This document shows positions 6,641 through 14,317 of a DNA stretch of 64,000 nt, one piece after another; positions within the stretch are counted from its first letter, which is position 1, and the number at the start of each line of letters is the position of its first letter. The position numbers were made by a program, and so were the translations under genes. Below the pieces are notes generated by a model, which saw only the letters and a program-made list of their open reading frames with translations, ran no database searches and was not told where the DNA came from. The stretch lies in the NCBI RefSeq assembly GCF_000019665.1, contig NC_010794.1:620001-684000 (forward strand). Direction: 5' to 3'. The DNA is from Methylacidiphilum infernorum V4. GTDB lineage: Bacteria > Verrucomicrobiota > Verrucomicrobiia > Methylacidiphilales > Methylacidiphilaceae.

Positions 6641-9421
6641 TCATCCCGTTGCCTTCGGTTCAGTTTGTCCTTTTTGTCCACCGTATTGCTCGAGGATCCC
6701 GCGGCCTTTTTCAAAAAGGGAGCTTATCTCAATGCTGTCTTTGAGCCCTCCCTGGGCGATGGTTTTGGATCCTCCTCCTTTCCCTTCAAAGGAGGCGACC
6801 AGTTGGGATAGAAGGTTCCTGGCTTCAATCTTTGTTGTCAAGGATGGCCCAACCCCTATGAAAAGGTTGATTTTCCCTTCCGACCGGCTAGCCAGAATCG
6901 CTACAGAGTCGATTCTTTTGGATATCTCGTTCCATAACAGGGGAAGATAGGATTGCGGTTTAGCGTCACAATCCAAGAATAGAACGGGGATAGCGCCTAT
7001 TTTCTCAACCTGGGCAATAGCGGCCATGGCCTGTTGGCTGGCTTCCCTGCGAAAATTTTCTTCCTGTTTTTTGGCCCTTAATTTTTCCCTTTCTTTGATC
7101 TCTTTTTCAAAAGAGCTCAATTCTTCATTTCTCCTTTGGAAAATCTCGATTAGAGAATCAAGATCCAAAGTGTCTACCCACTTTGAGAGTCTAGGCAGGG
7201 ATGGATCTTTGCTGTGCAGGATTTGCCACTTTTTATCCTGTTCAGCAGCTTGGGCATGAAGGAATTGCTCTAATGCCTTGCCACAGGCTGCCTCAATTCT
7301 TCTGATTCCGGCTGAAACCCCGTATTCGCCCAGGATCTTAAAATAGCCTATTTCTCCTGTGGATCTCACGTGTGTTCCTCCACACAACTCTTTGGAATAA
7401 CGACCCACCGAGACGATCCTTACTCTCTGCCCGTATTTTTCTCCGAAGAGTTGGAGGATATCGGGGTTGTTTTTTACTTTCTCGTAGCTTTCTTCTTCGG
7501 CTGTAACCGGGTCGTTAAGCTCGATTTTTTCATTGACCAGCCGTTCAATTTCTGCGAGTTCTTCGGCCGAGAGAGGGCCGGTGTGAGAAAAATCAAATCT
7601 TAACCTGTCCGGCCCTACGTAGCTTCCTCTTTGCAGGGTTTCTGGTCCTAAAACCTTGCGCAATGCCCAATGGAGAAGATGGGTGGCCGTATGATGAGCA
7701 GCAATACATCGCCTTCTTTTTTCGTCTACTTGGAGATAGACCCGGCTTCCCGGTTTGAGATCATCGGTAAAAGCAAGCCTGTGAACATGAGCGCCGCTTG
7801 CCGATTTCATCGTGTCGAGGACTTCTATCTTTTTCTGATCGAAAACAACATAGCCCTTGTCTCCCACCTGGCCTCCCATTTCGGCATAAAAAGGGGTGCG
7901 ATCGAATATTGCCCGGTTAGCGGACAGTAAAACAACCACTTCGGCTTCCGCTTCAAGCTCTTCGTATCCCACGAACTGCGAGGTTTTCGTCAAGCTCACG
8001 ATATCTTCTTCATGGGAGAGGAGAGATCTTCTCCTTTGTTCTGCCATGAGCCTTTCAAAACCTTGGGTATCGACGCTAAAGCCCTGCTCTTTAGCAAGGA
8101 GTTGGGTCAGATCGAGGGGGAATCCATAGGTGTCGTACAGGACGAAAGCTTCTTTGCCCGAAATTTCTTTTCTTTTTTCGGCGATCATCTTCTGTTTTAT
8201 CTCTTCAAAAAGGGCCAAGCCATGAGAGAGGGTCCTTGCGAAAAGCTCCTCTTCGGAACTGATCACTTCTTCAATGTGCCCTTGCTTATCGATCAATTCG
8301 GGATAGTGAGAACCCATGATCTTGACCAGGGGGTCAACCATTTCAAAAAGAAAGGGAGGATTGACCCCCAGGATTTGACCGAAACGGATCGCTCTTCTTA
8401 GAAGCCTTCGTAAGACATGTCCTCTCCCCAGGTTGCTTGGCAGGATACCGTCGGCAATGGCAAAAGCAAGGGCTCGGACATGATCGACGATGACCCTAAA
8501 GGCGATATCCTTTTTAAGCTGGGGATCAAGGGCAAAATCAGGGGTGGGGGGAATGGAACCGGTGTAAGAGACTTTGGATATATCTTGGAGTTTTTCAATG
8601 AGAGGAATGAAAAGGTCGGTATCGTAATCGGAAATGGTCCTGTTAAATTGCCGAAAAGAGGACGTCCCCTGGATAATGGCACATACTCTTTCAAGTCCCA
8701 TGCCCGTGTCGACATGTCTTGAAGGCAACAAAGAAAAGGAACCGTCTTCATTGGCATTTAACTGGATAAAGACCAGGTTCCAAATCTCGATGCAGAGCGG
8801 GCTGTTTTTGTTGATCAATTTTCCTTCGGATTGGCCATCAGGGGTAAGGTCGATATGGATTTCTGAACAGGGACCGCAAGGTCCCGTTTCCCCCATCATC
8901 CAAAAATTATCTTTTTTCGTTCCGAAATGGATGTGGAGAAGGGGATTTAACTTGGCCTTTTGAAAAAGTTTAAACCAGATTCTAAAAGCTTCTTCGTCAA
9001 ATTCCCCGGGCTCATCTGGAGCCGGCTTGTAAACCGTGGCGTAGATCCTTTCTTTGGGGAACCCCCACTTCTGGGTCAAAAGTTCCCACGCCCAGTGGAT
9101 CGCTTCTTCTTTGAAATAATCATTAAAAGACCAGTTCCCCAGCATTTCGAAAAAGGTGTGGTGGTAGGTATCATAGCCGACTTCTTCCAGATCATTATGT
9201 TTGCCTCCCGCCCTGAGGCATTTCTGGCTATCGGCTATGCGCGGAGGAACATAAGGACATTTTTGTTTGCCCAAAAAAAAGGGGACAAAGGGATTCATCC
9301 CCGCATTGGTAAAAAGCAGGTTAGGAGATTCGGGAACGAGACTGGCCGAAGGGAGGATCGTATGTCCTCTCTCTTTGAAAAAATCAAGGAAGCTTTGTCG
9401 AATTTCATTCGAATTCATCAA
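6641..9421 (-). CDS. alaS: Alanyl-tRNA synthetase
   Basis: A full-length 926-residue enzyme that charges tRNA-Ala. The N-terminal class II catalytic domain has LFTNAGMNPFVPFFLG. The editing domain has HHTATHLLH near 575-583 and CGGTH near 683, supplying the zinc and hydrolytic residues. A C-terminal coiled coil and C-Ala domain ending in GGGGSKTIAQGG-like sequence complete it. It begins MMNSNEIRQSF; the second ATG at 9418 is an equally possible start. yebC lies 19 nt upstream on the same strand, so the two are probably co-transcribed. Confidence 0.96.
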   Translation of the reverse strand: MMNSNEIRQSFLDFFKERGHTILPSASLVPESPNLLFTNAGMNPFVPFFLGKQKCPYVPPRIADSQKCLRAGGKHNDLEEVGYDTYHHTFFEMLGNWSFNDYFKEEAIHWAWELLTQKWGFPKERIYATVYKPAPDEPGEFDEEAFRIWFKLFQKAKLNPLLHIHFGTKKDNFWMMGETGPCGPCSEIHIDLTPDGQSEGKLINKNSPLCIEIWNLVFIQLNANEDGSFSLLPSRHVDTGMGLERVCAIIQGTSSFRQFNRTISDYDTDLFIPLIEKLQDISKVSYTGSIPPTPDFALDPQLKKDIAFRVIVDHVRALAFAIADGILPSNLGRGHVLRRLLRRAIRFGQILGVNPPFLFEMVDPLVKIMGSHYPELIDKQGHIEEVISSEEELFARTLSHGLALFEEIKQKMIAEKRKEISGKEAFVLYDTYGFPLDLTQLLAKEQGFSVDTQGFERLMAEQRRRSLLSHEEDIVSLTKTSQFVGYEELEAEAEVVVLLSANRAIFDRTPFYAEMGGQVGDKGYVVFDQKKIEVLDTMKSASGAHVHRLAFTDDLKPGSRVYLQVDEKRRRCIAAHHTATHLLHWALRKVLGPETLQRGSYVGPDRLRFDFSHTGPLSAEELAEIERLVNEKIELNDPVTAEEESYEKVKNNPDILQLFGEKYGQRVRIVSVGRYSKELCGGTHVRSTGEIGYFKILGEYGVSAGIRRIEAACGKALEQFLHAQAAEQDKKWQILHSKDPSLPRLSKWVDTLDLDSLIEIFQRRNEELSSFEKEIKEREKLRAKKQEENFRREASQQAMAAIAQVEKIGAIPVLFLDCDAKPQSYLPLLWNEISKRIDSVAILASRSEGKINLFIGVGPSLTTKIEARNLLSQLVASFEGKGGGSKTIAQGGLKDSIEISSLFEKGRGILEQYGGQKGQTEPKATG

Positions 9422-9439
9422 ATTTCTTAAAAAAAAAGG

Positions 9440-10189
9440 TTACTCACACTGTTCTAAAAGTTCTTGGGGAGCATCGAAATTGGCATACACGTTTTGAACG
9501 TCGTCATGGTCCTCAAGAATATCAAGAAGGCGATAAAGGGACTTAAAGGTTTCTTTGTCTGTAACGGAGATCGAATTTTTGGGAAGGTAGGTAATTTGAC
9601 TGGATTTGATCGTCAATCCAGCCGTATCGAGATGTTTTTGGAGTTCATCGAGTTTTTCAGGCAAGCAAATGACTTCTATTTCTGAACCCTTTTGCTCGAC
9701 ATCTTCAGCCCCCGCTTCCAGGGCTACTTCAAAAACCCTGTCAAAATCGTTTTGATCCCCGTCCAGGACAATCCTGCCCTTTTTTTGAAATATCCAACTG
9801 ACGCTGCCCGCAGCTCCAAGGTTACCGCCGTATTTCGAAAAAAGATTGCGGATCTCTGCTGTCGTCCTATTTCTATTGTCAGTGGCTGCTTCGATAAGGA
9901 CGGCTACTCCACCCGGTCCATAGCCTTCGTAGAGTACATCTTCATAATGGCTACCCGCGATTTCACCCGTTCCTTTTTGAATGGCCCGGGTGATATTTTC
10001 CAGGGGCACCCCTTCGTCTTTGGCATTGGCAATGGCCCTCCTGAGCCTTGAATTGAAAGTCGGATCCCCTCCTCCAAGTCGAGCAGCAATGGAAATTTCC
10101 CTTGAAAGCTTGCTAAAAAGTTTTCCTTTTCGGATATCGGTCAATCCCTTCTGGTGTTTGACCTTTGCCCAGTGACTATGTCCAGCCAT
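9440..10189 (-). CDS. YebC/PmpR family regulator or translation factor
   Basis: A 249-residue protein beginning MAGHSHWAKVKHQKG, the hallmark of the family, and containing LYEGYGPGGVAVLIEAATDNRNRT near residue 90. Family members bind DNA as transcription regulators; recent work on bacterial and mitochondrial homologues (TACO1 type) also supports a role in translating proline-rich stretches. The protein is cytosolic with no membrane segments. It is the first gene of a probable yebC-alaS-DUF2905 transcript. EF-P, which acts on the same problem, is encoded elsewhere in this window. Confidence 0.9.
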   Translation of the reverse strand: MAGHSHWAKVKHQKGLTDIRKGKLFSKLSREISIAARLGGGDPTFNSRLRRAIANAKDEGVPLENITRAIQKGTGEIAGSHYEDVLYEGYGPGGVAVLIEAATDNRNRTTAEIRNLFSKYGGNLGAAGSVSWIFQKKGRIVLDGDQNDFDRVFEVALEAGAEDVEQKGSEIEVICLPEKLDELQKHLDTAGLTIKSSQITYLPKNSISVTDKETFKSLYRLLDILEDHDDVQNVYANFDAPQELLEQCE

Positions 10190-10336
10190 AATTCTGATTT
10201 GTAATGCTATAAAACCATTTTAAAAGTATTTATTCTCCATTTATTCCGCAAAAAAAAAACATACTACCATAATATCCCGCTATTAAAAATGAAATCTTGT
10301 TAAAAGTTCTCTTTCCGTTTATTTATTTCATCTCCA

Positions 10337-10690
10337 TTACTCACTGGAGACTCCAACCTTCAGGCGGGAGAGGAAAGGGAGTCCTCGTTTGGTTACGTCT
10401 CCCCCGGTTGCCCGGAGGAGCCGTTTTTTTGCCCTTACGGGTCAATTGCGGCGCTCCTTTCGGGGCCTCTCCCCTCGGGAATGTTGCATGTCGGCCTTCT
10501 GCCGGAGCCCACCAGCACTCTTGCCCTCGGGGTTGTCTGCAACCCTGGGCATCGAGAGGCCGGGACTAAAGAAGCATCCCGATGTCGGTCTTTTGCTCTC
10601 CATGCAACGTAGCGGGTTGGTTAGCGCTTTCCCTGGTCAACCTGGGCTGGACTTGCGGCAAGCCTCCGACTTCAGTCGGGGGTGGTGGAC
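10337..10690 (+). mobile_element. Non-autonomous IS200/IS605-like relic or orphan structured RNA
   Basis: This stretch is visibly more GC-rich than its AT-rich flanks and has no credible gene. At the left an imperfect hairpin at 10351-10370 (CTCC..CC-TTCA-GG..GGAG) lies 10 nt after a TTAC at 10337-10340, the target tetranucleotide used by several IS200/IS605 elements. At the right an 8-bp stem at 10663-10682 has the same TTCA loop and resembles IS605 right ends. Inside are strong stems: 10481-10490 with 10601-10610, 10530-10535 with 10540-10545, and 10465-10471 with 10554-10560. The first and last would form a pseudoknot. No transposase or tnpB frame was found. Alternatives are a PATE-like element, a decayed tnpB/omega-RNA region, or an independent structured ncRNA. 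Confidence 0.42.
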
Positions 10691-11820
10691 AATCCCAGTA
10701 ATTGCGCTTGCCAGGGGCAAATCTTATCCTCATCGATCAGCTTTTGGCAACCCGACCCGGGGTGGAGCGCCATTTCTGACAAAAGGTTTCTCGAGGCGAT
10801 CAAGGCAGGATCTATACCGAGAAAAGAAGCGATTTTGTCTCGTTTATTTTTTAGTACTTCAAATCTTTTGGCCGCTTCTTTATCAAAAAGAAATAATTTT
10901 TTGGGTCCGGGCGATTCTTTCCAAGATCCATTTTGTTTTCCCTTTTCTATAGCTTTGAGCAAATCCCCAACGACTTCTCTTTCCAATCTTTGAACAGCGG
11001 GAATCGCTGCAATCGATCCACCGTGAGCAGAAATAAAACTGATTTGAACGAGATCTTCGCTCTTGATGATTTTGAATGGAGGGGTGTCTCTTAAAAGGGC
11101 AAGTTCTTTGCGCCACTTTTGCAGTTCGAACAAGATGGACTGGCCCAAGAAATCGAGTTTATGAACTCCTTCAATCCTTTCCCATTCTTTCGGAGAACCA
11201 AGAAAAGAATTTTCGATTTTTCTCTGGATCCTTTTACAGCTTTGTTCCATCCACTCCCATCTCCCTAGGCTCTTGAGGAGCCTCGTTAAAATTTCTTTGA
11301 GTTTTTCAAGATAAAGCACATCCTTGGCCGTATAATTGATGAGAGAGGGAGGAAGGGGCCTACGGGACCAATCGGCTTTTTGATGTTCTTTGGTCAGCTT
11401 GACCTGGAAAAATAAGGAAACAAGCCGAGCATACCCGACAGCTTCAAAACCACAAAGTTTAGCAGCGATGTGGGTATCAAAGATAGTTCGGGGTTGAGGG
11501 CACCCGGCCTTTCTGAGCATTTTCAAATCGTAATCCATTCCATGGCAGATCCATTCGGATCTGGAAAGAATGTCCCAGAGGGCGGATAGGTCATCTTTAA
11601 GGCAGTCAACAACGGCCAAATGTTGTCCTTGGCATAGGGAGACCACGCAGAGCTTTTCAGGATAATGATGAAGACTGTCTCCTTCAATGTCGATGGCAAT
11701 GGGCTTGAATGGATCGATCAACAACAGGAAATCTTGAAGGGCATTTTTGTTGTCGATCCACTTGATCGGTCGGTCTGTTGAAAAAATCGAGGCTCGTTGA
11801 ATTTCTTTTTTTTGTTCCAT
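10672..11820 (-). CDS. rnd: Ribonuclease D (3'-5' exoribonuclease)
   Basis: A 382-residue protein. The DEDDy nuclease residues are visible: D44 and E46 in AIDIEGD, D98 in HGMDYDLK, and Y163 with D167 in YTAKDVLYL. An HRDC-like domain follows in the C-terminal third, with FEVLKNKRDKIASFLGIDP. RNase D trims tRNA and other stable RNA 3' ends using divalent metal. The last codons (after CPWQAQLLG) and the stop lie in the right hairpin of the structured element, so insertion may have replaced the original 3' end. The domain core appears intact. Confidence 0.9.
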   Translation of the reverse strand: MEQKKEIQRASIFSTDRPIKWIDNKNALQDFLLLIDPFKPIAIDIEGDSLHHYPEKLCVVSLCQGQHLAVVDCLKDDLSALWDILSRSEWICHGMDYDLKMLRKAGCPQPRTIFDTHIAAKLCGFEAVGYARLVSLFFQVKLTKEHQKADWSRRPLPPSLINYTAKDVLYLEKLKEILTRLLKSLGRWEWMEQSCKRIQRKIENSFLGSPKEWERIEGVHKLDFLGQSILFELQKWRKELALLRDTPPFKIIKSEDLVQISFISAHGGSIAAIPAVQRLEREVVGDLLKAIEKGKQNGSWKESPGPKKLFLFDKEAAKRFEVLKNKRDKIASFLGIDPALIASRNLLSEMALHPGSGCQKLIDEDKICPWQAQLLGLSTTPD

Positions 11821-11840
11821 TGTCGGCGACCCATTTCCCT

Positions 11841-11862
11841 ATCCTATCTTGGGGGATAGGAT
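11841..11862. repeat. Short inverted repeat upstream of rnd
   Basis: ATCCTAT at 11841-11847 pairs with ATAGGAT at 11856-11862 around an 8-nt loop, about 20 nt before the rnd start in the divergent rnd/moeB region. It could be a leader hairpin or an operator; there is no further support. Confidence 0.35.
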
Positions 11863-11994
11863 TCAGTATAAAAGAAATTTCTTTTCTTTGCGAAAAAAAA
11901 CTGTAAGATACATTCACCGGTCATGGCAAAGGTGGCTGTGGTATCGAGGTAAAAATCACAAAAATTTCATTCTGGGACATGTAACCAAGAAAAA

Positions 11995-13182
11995 ATGAAA
12001 AGTTTTCTACCAAGGATAGAAAGAACATTTTCAGAAGCGGAACTCTCTCTTGAAGAAATCAAGCGTTATGGTCGTCATCTCATAATGCCCGAAGTGACTC
12101 TAGAAGGGCAAAAAAAGTTGAAAGCGGCCAAGGTATTGGCTGTTGGGACGGGAGGTTTAGGCTCTCCCCTCCTTCTTTATCTCGCTGCCGCGGGTATTGG
12201 AACGATAGGCATAGTCGATTTTGACGTGGTGGATCATTCCAACCTTCATAGGCAGATTGTCCACAAGACCAAGAACGTGGGAAAGCCCAAAATTGAATCG
12301 GCTATCGAAACGATTGCAGAAATCAATCCTAATGTCCAAGTCATCCCTTATGAGATGGCGTTGAGGTCTGAAAATGCCCTTGAAATTATAAAGGATTATG
12401 ACTGCGTTGTCGATGGTACGGATAATTTCCCTACTCGATACCTGGTCAATGATGCTTGTGTCCTGTTGGGCAAACCTAATGTCTATGGGTCTATTTTCCG
12501 GTTTGAAGGGCAGTCGACGGTATTTTGGGCTGAAAAAGGTCCCTGTTACCGTTGTCTCTATCCTGAGCCTCCCGAGCCGGGAATGGTTCCCAGTTGTGCC
12601 GAGGGAGGGGTGTTGGGGGTTCTCCCCGGGGTTATAGGCGTTTTGCAAGCCATTGAAACGGTCAAGTTAATTTTGGGTATTGGCAAGCCTTTGATTGGCC
12701 GATTACTCCACTTTGATGCCTTGGCGATGCGTTTCAGGGAATATGTGCTGAGAAAGGACCCTGATTGTCCTTTGTGTGGAGAAAACCCGACTATCAACAA
12801 GCTGATCGATTATGAAGCCTTTTGCGGATTGCATCGGCAGCAACCCGTCGATTTTACCAACGGCATTCCTTCTATCACGGTGGAAGAGCTTAAAAGGGCT
12901 CTAGACGGGGAGGAGAATTTTCTCCTCATCGACGTTCGAGAGGAACATGAATATCAAATCGCCAGGATTCCTCAATCGAAGCTCATTCCATTGGGGCAAT
13001 TACATGCCAAGCTCCATGAATTGGATAGTTCTAAAAAGATCGTTGTGTATTGCAAGATGGGGGGAAGAAGCTTGAAAGCCTGTCGACTGTTGTATAATGC
13101 TGGATTTAAAAATATTTGGAATGTCCAGGGGGGCATCGATGCTTGGAGCCAGCTCATCGATCCGACCGTCCCTCGATATTGA
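11995..13182 (+). CDS. MoeB/ThiF-type adenylyltransferase fused to rhodanese (MoeZ-like)
   Basis: A 395-residue, two-domain protein. Residues 20-265 form an E1-like adenylyltransferase with VGTGGLGSPLL at 50-60, CYRC at 185-188 pairing with CPLC at 259-262 for zinc, and a conserved cysteine in PSCAEGG at 202. Residues 295-395 form a rhodanese domain with its persulfide cysteine C354 in YCKMGGRS. Such proteins adenylate and sulfurate the C-terminal glycine of MoaD, ThiS or CysO-like carriers, for molybdopterin, thiamine or cysteine synthesis. No carrier gene is adjacent. The SorA molybdoenzyme in this window is one plausible consumer of the cofactor. Confidence 0.9.
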   Translation: MKSFLPRIERTFSEAELSLEEIKRYGRHLIMPEVTLEGQKKLKAAKVLAVGTGGLGSPLLLYLAAAGIGTIGIVDFDVVDHSNLHRQIVHKTKNVGKPKIESAIETIAEINPNVQVIPYEMALRSENALEIIKDYDCVVDGTDNFPTRYLVNDACVLLGKPNVYGSIFRFEGQSTVFWAEKGPCYRCLYPEPPEPGMVPSCAEGGVLGVLPGVIGVLQAIETVKLILGIGKPLIGRLLHFDALAMRFREYVLRKDPDCPLCGENPTINKLIDYEAFCGLHRQQPVDFTNGIPSITVEELKRALDGEENFLLIDVREEHEYQIARIPQSKLIPLGQLHAKLHELDSSKKIVVYCKMGGRSLKACRLLYNAGFKNIWNVQGGIDAWSQLIDPTVPRY

Positions 13183-13309
13183 AAGAAGACTTTAAAACTC
13201 CCATTTCTTGGTTTTTAGCCTGTTCTCATTCTCTTGGTCGTTGAGAGGAGAGCTCTTGATTGTTCTTAACAAGGGCAATAACCCTTTTGCATTTTGTTTG
13301 CAGAGGTTA

Positions 13310-13338
13310 TTGATCGATTTTTTTCACCTGGATATAAT
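13310..13338 (+). promoter_or_regulatory. Sigma-70-type promoter upstream of clpS
   Basis: TTGATC at 13310-13315 and a perfect TATAAT at 13333-13338 are separated by 17 nt. Transcription would start near 13345 and leave a leader of about 130 nt before the clpS ATG. Confidence 0.55.
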
Positions 13339-13473
13339 GGAAAAGGAATATTTCTTTAAGAAAAATGGGAGCTCTCAAGTATAATAATTTTTAGATAATG
13401 GGTTTTGATTTGTTTTTCAAAAATATTATTTTTTTTATGACCAATCCGATCGATGACTGAAGGGAGGTGGTTG

Positions 13474-13779
13474 ATGGCGGTAGCACAGCTGACAAGTCCA
13501 GAAGTGGTAAAAGAAGAGTCGGTCGAAGATAAGGTTAAAGAAGCTTTCGATCAACTCTGGGGGGTAATTGTCTGGAATGACCCGATCAATTTAATGAGTT
13601 ACGTGGTGTATGTTTTCCAGAGGGTCTTAAAAATGAGCAAGCAGGATGCCACCCGTCATATGTTGGAGGTGCATAACAAGGGAAAGAGCATGGTGGCAAA
13701 GGAAACAAAAGAAAAAGCGGAGCTTCTCGTACACCAGCTTCAAGGTTTTGGTTTGCAAGCGACAATGGAGAAAACGTGA
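13474..13779 (+). CDS. clpS: ATP-dependent Clp protease adaptor ClpS
   Basis: A 101-residue protein. The ATG at 13474 is preferred because AGGGAGG lies directly upstream; an earlier ATG at 13453 would place that site inside the gene. The ClpS core is clear: VIVWNDPINLMSYVVYVFQRVLKMSKQDA, then MLEVHNKGKS and a terminal GLQATME. ClpS delivers N-degron substrates to the ClpA/ClpC unfoldase. The NDP motif and the MSYV segment form the binding pocket for N-terminal residues. The stop overlaps the next gene's GTG, which implies translational coupling. Confidence 0.93.
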   Translation: MAVAQLTSPEVVKEESVEDKVKEAFDQLWGVIVWNDPINLMSYVVYVFQRVLKMSKQDATRHMLEVHNKGKSMVAKETKEKAELLVHQLQGFGLQATMEKT

Positions 13780-14282
13780 AAATTCGGGAGGATAAGGATG
13801 AATTGATCATTCAGTTTGAACCGACCGAAAGAGAATTGCTTCTGACTTCTCTTTTTGAGCTTAAAAAACATTACCAGCAAGAGATTTCAGAATTTCCCGA
13901 TCCATTGAGAAAATTTTGGACGGGAGAATTAAGCCGGCAGACCAGTCCTGCTGAGGTGGAAGAGCTTATCGAGGATTTAACCGCAGAAAGACTCGAGCTG
14001 CGTTCAGAAAGACTCAAGTTGCTTGAAGATTGGCTTTCCAAGGAAAACTCTTTACGCAATCCAAGCAAGGGATACTTGCGGATAGCCAAAAAAGATATCG
14101 ATCAGTTCTTATGCTTGTTGAATGACCGCCGCATTACCCTTGCCCTTATGCATGGCATTACCGAAGAACAAATGGAGTGGGATCCCTTTCTCATTAAATC
14201 TAAAGCCCTCCAGCAGGCAATTTGGGAAATCCATTTTTTGGCCTATCTCCAGGAAAATTGCATTTCCTATCTCATGGACTAA
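13776..14282 (+). CDS. DUF2017-like ClpS-associated protein
   Basis: A 168-residue, probably cytosolic and largely helical protein. It starts at GTG 13776, overlapping the clpS stop by 4 nt (GTGA). The N-terminus (FEPTERELLLTSLFELKKHY) and the later NDRRITLALMHGITEE resemble the DUF2017 family, which in actinobacteria also sits next to clpS. Its function is unknown; the conserved linkage suggests a role with the ClpS/Clp protease. The family call rests on pattern memory and gene order, so it is moderate. Confidence 0.6.
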   Translation: MKIREDKDELIIQFEPTERELLLTSLFELKKHYQQEISEFPDPLRKFWTGELSRQTSPAEVEELIEDLTAERLELRSERLKLLEDWLSKENSLRNPSKGYLRIAKKDIDQFLCLLNDRRITLALMHGITEEQMEWDPFLIKSKALQQAIWEIHFLAYLQENCISYLMD

Positions 14283-14317
14283 ACAAGCGGCGATGCCTGG
14301 ACTGTTTTCCCTTTTTT

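Noticed and set aside
10340-10690. RNase P RNA, tmRNA or SRP RNA
   Set aside because: None of the universally conserved cores fits: no GAGGAAAGTCCGGGC or ACAGAA pair for RNase P, no tRNA-like ends for tmRNA, and no SRP GNAR loop motif.
10297-10952. Plus-strand open frames of 90 and 187 codons over the structured element
   Set aside because: The longer frame runs antisense through rnd, and both lie in GC-rich sequence with stems and IS-like ends. Their translations resemble no known family and have no ribosome-binding site.
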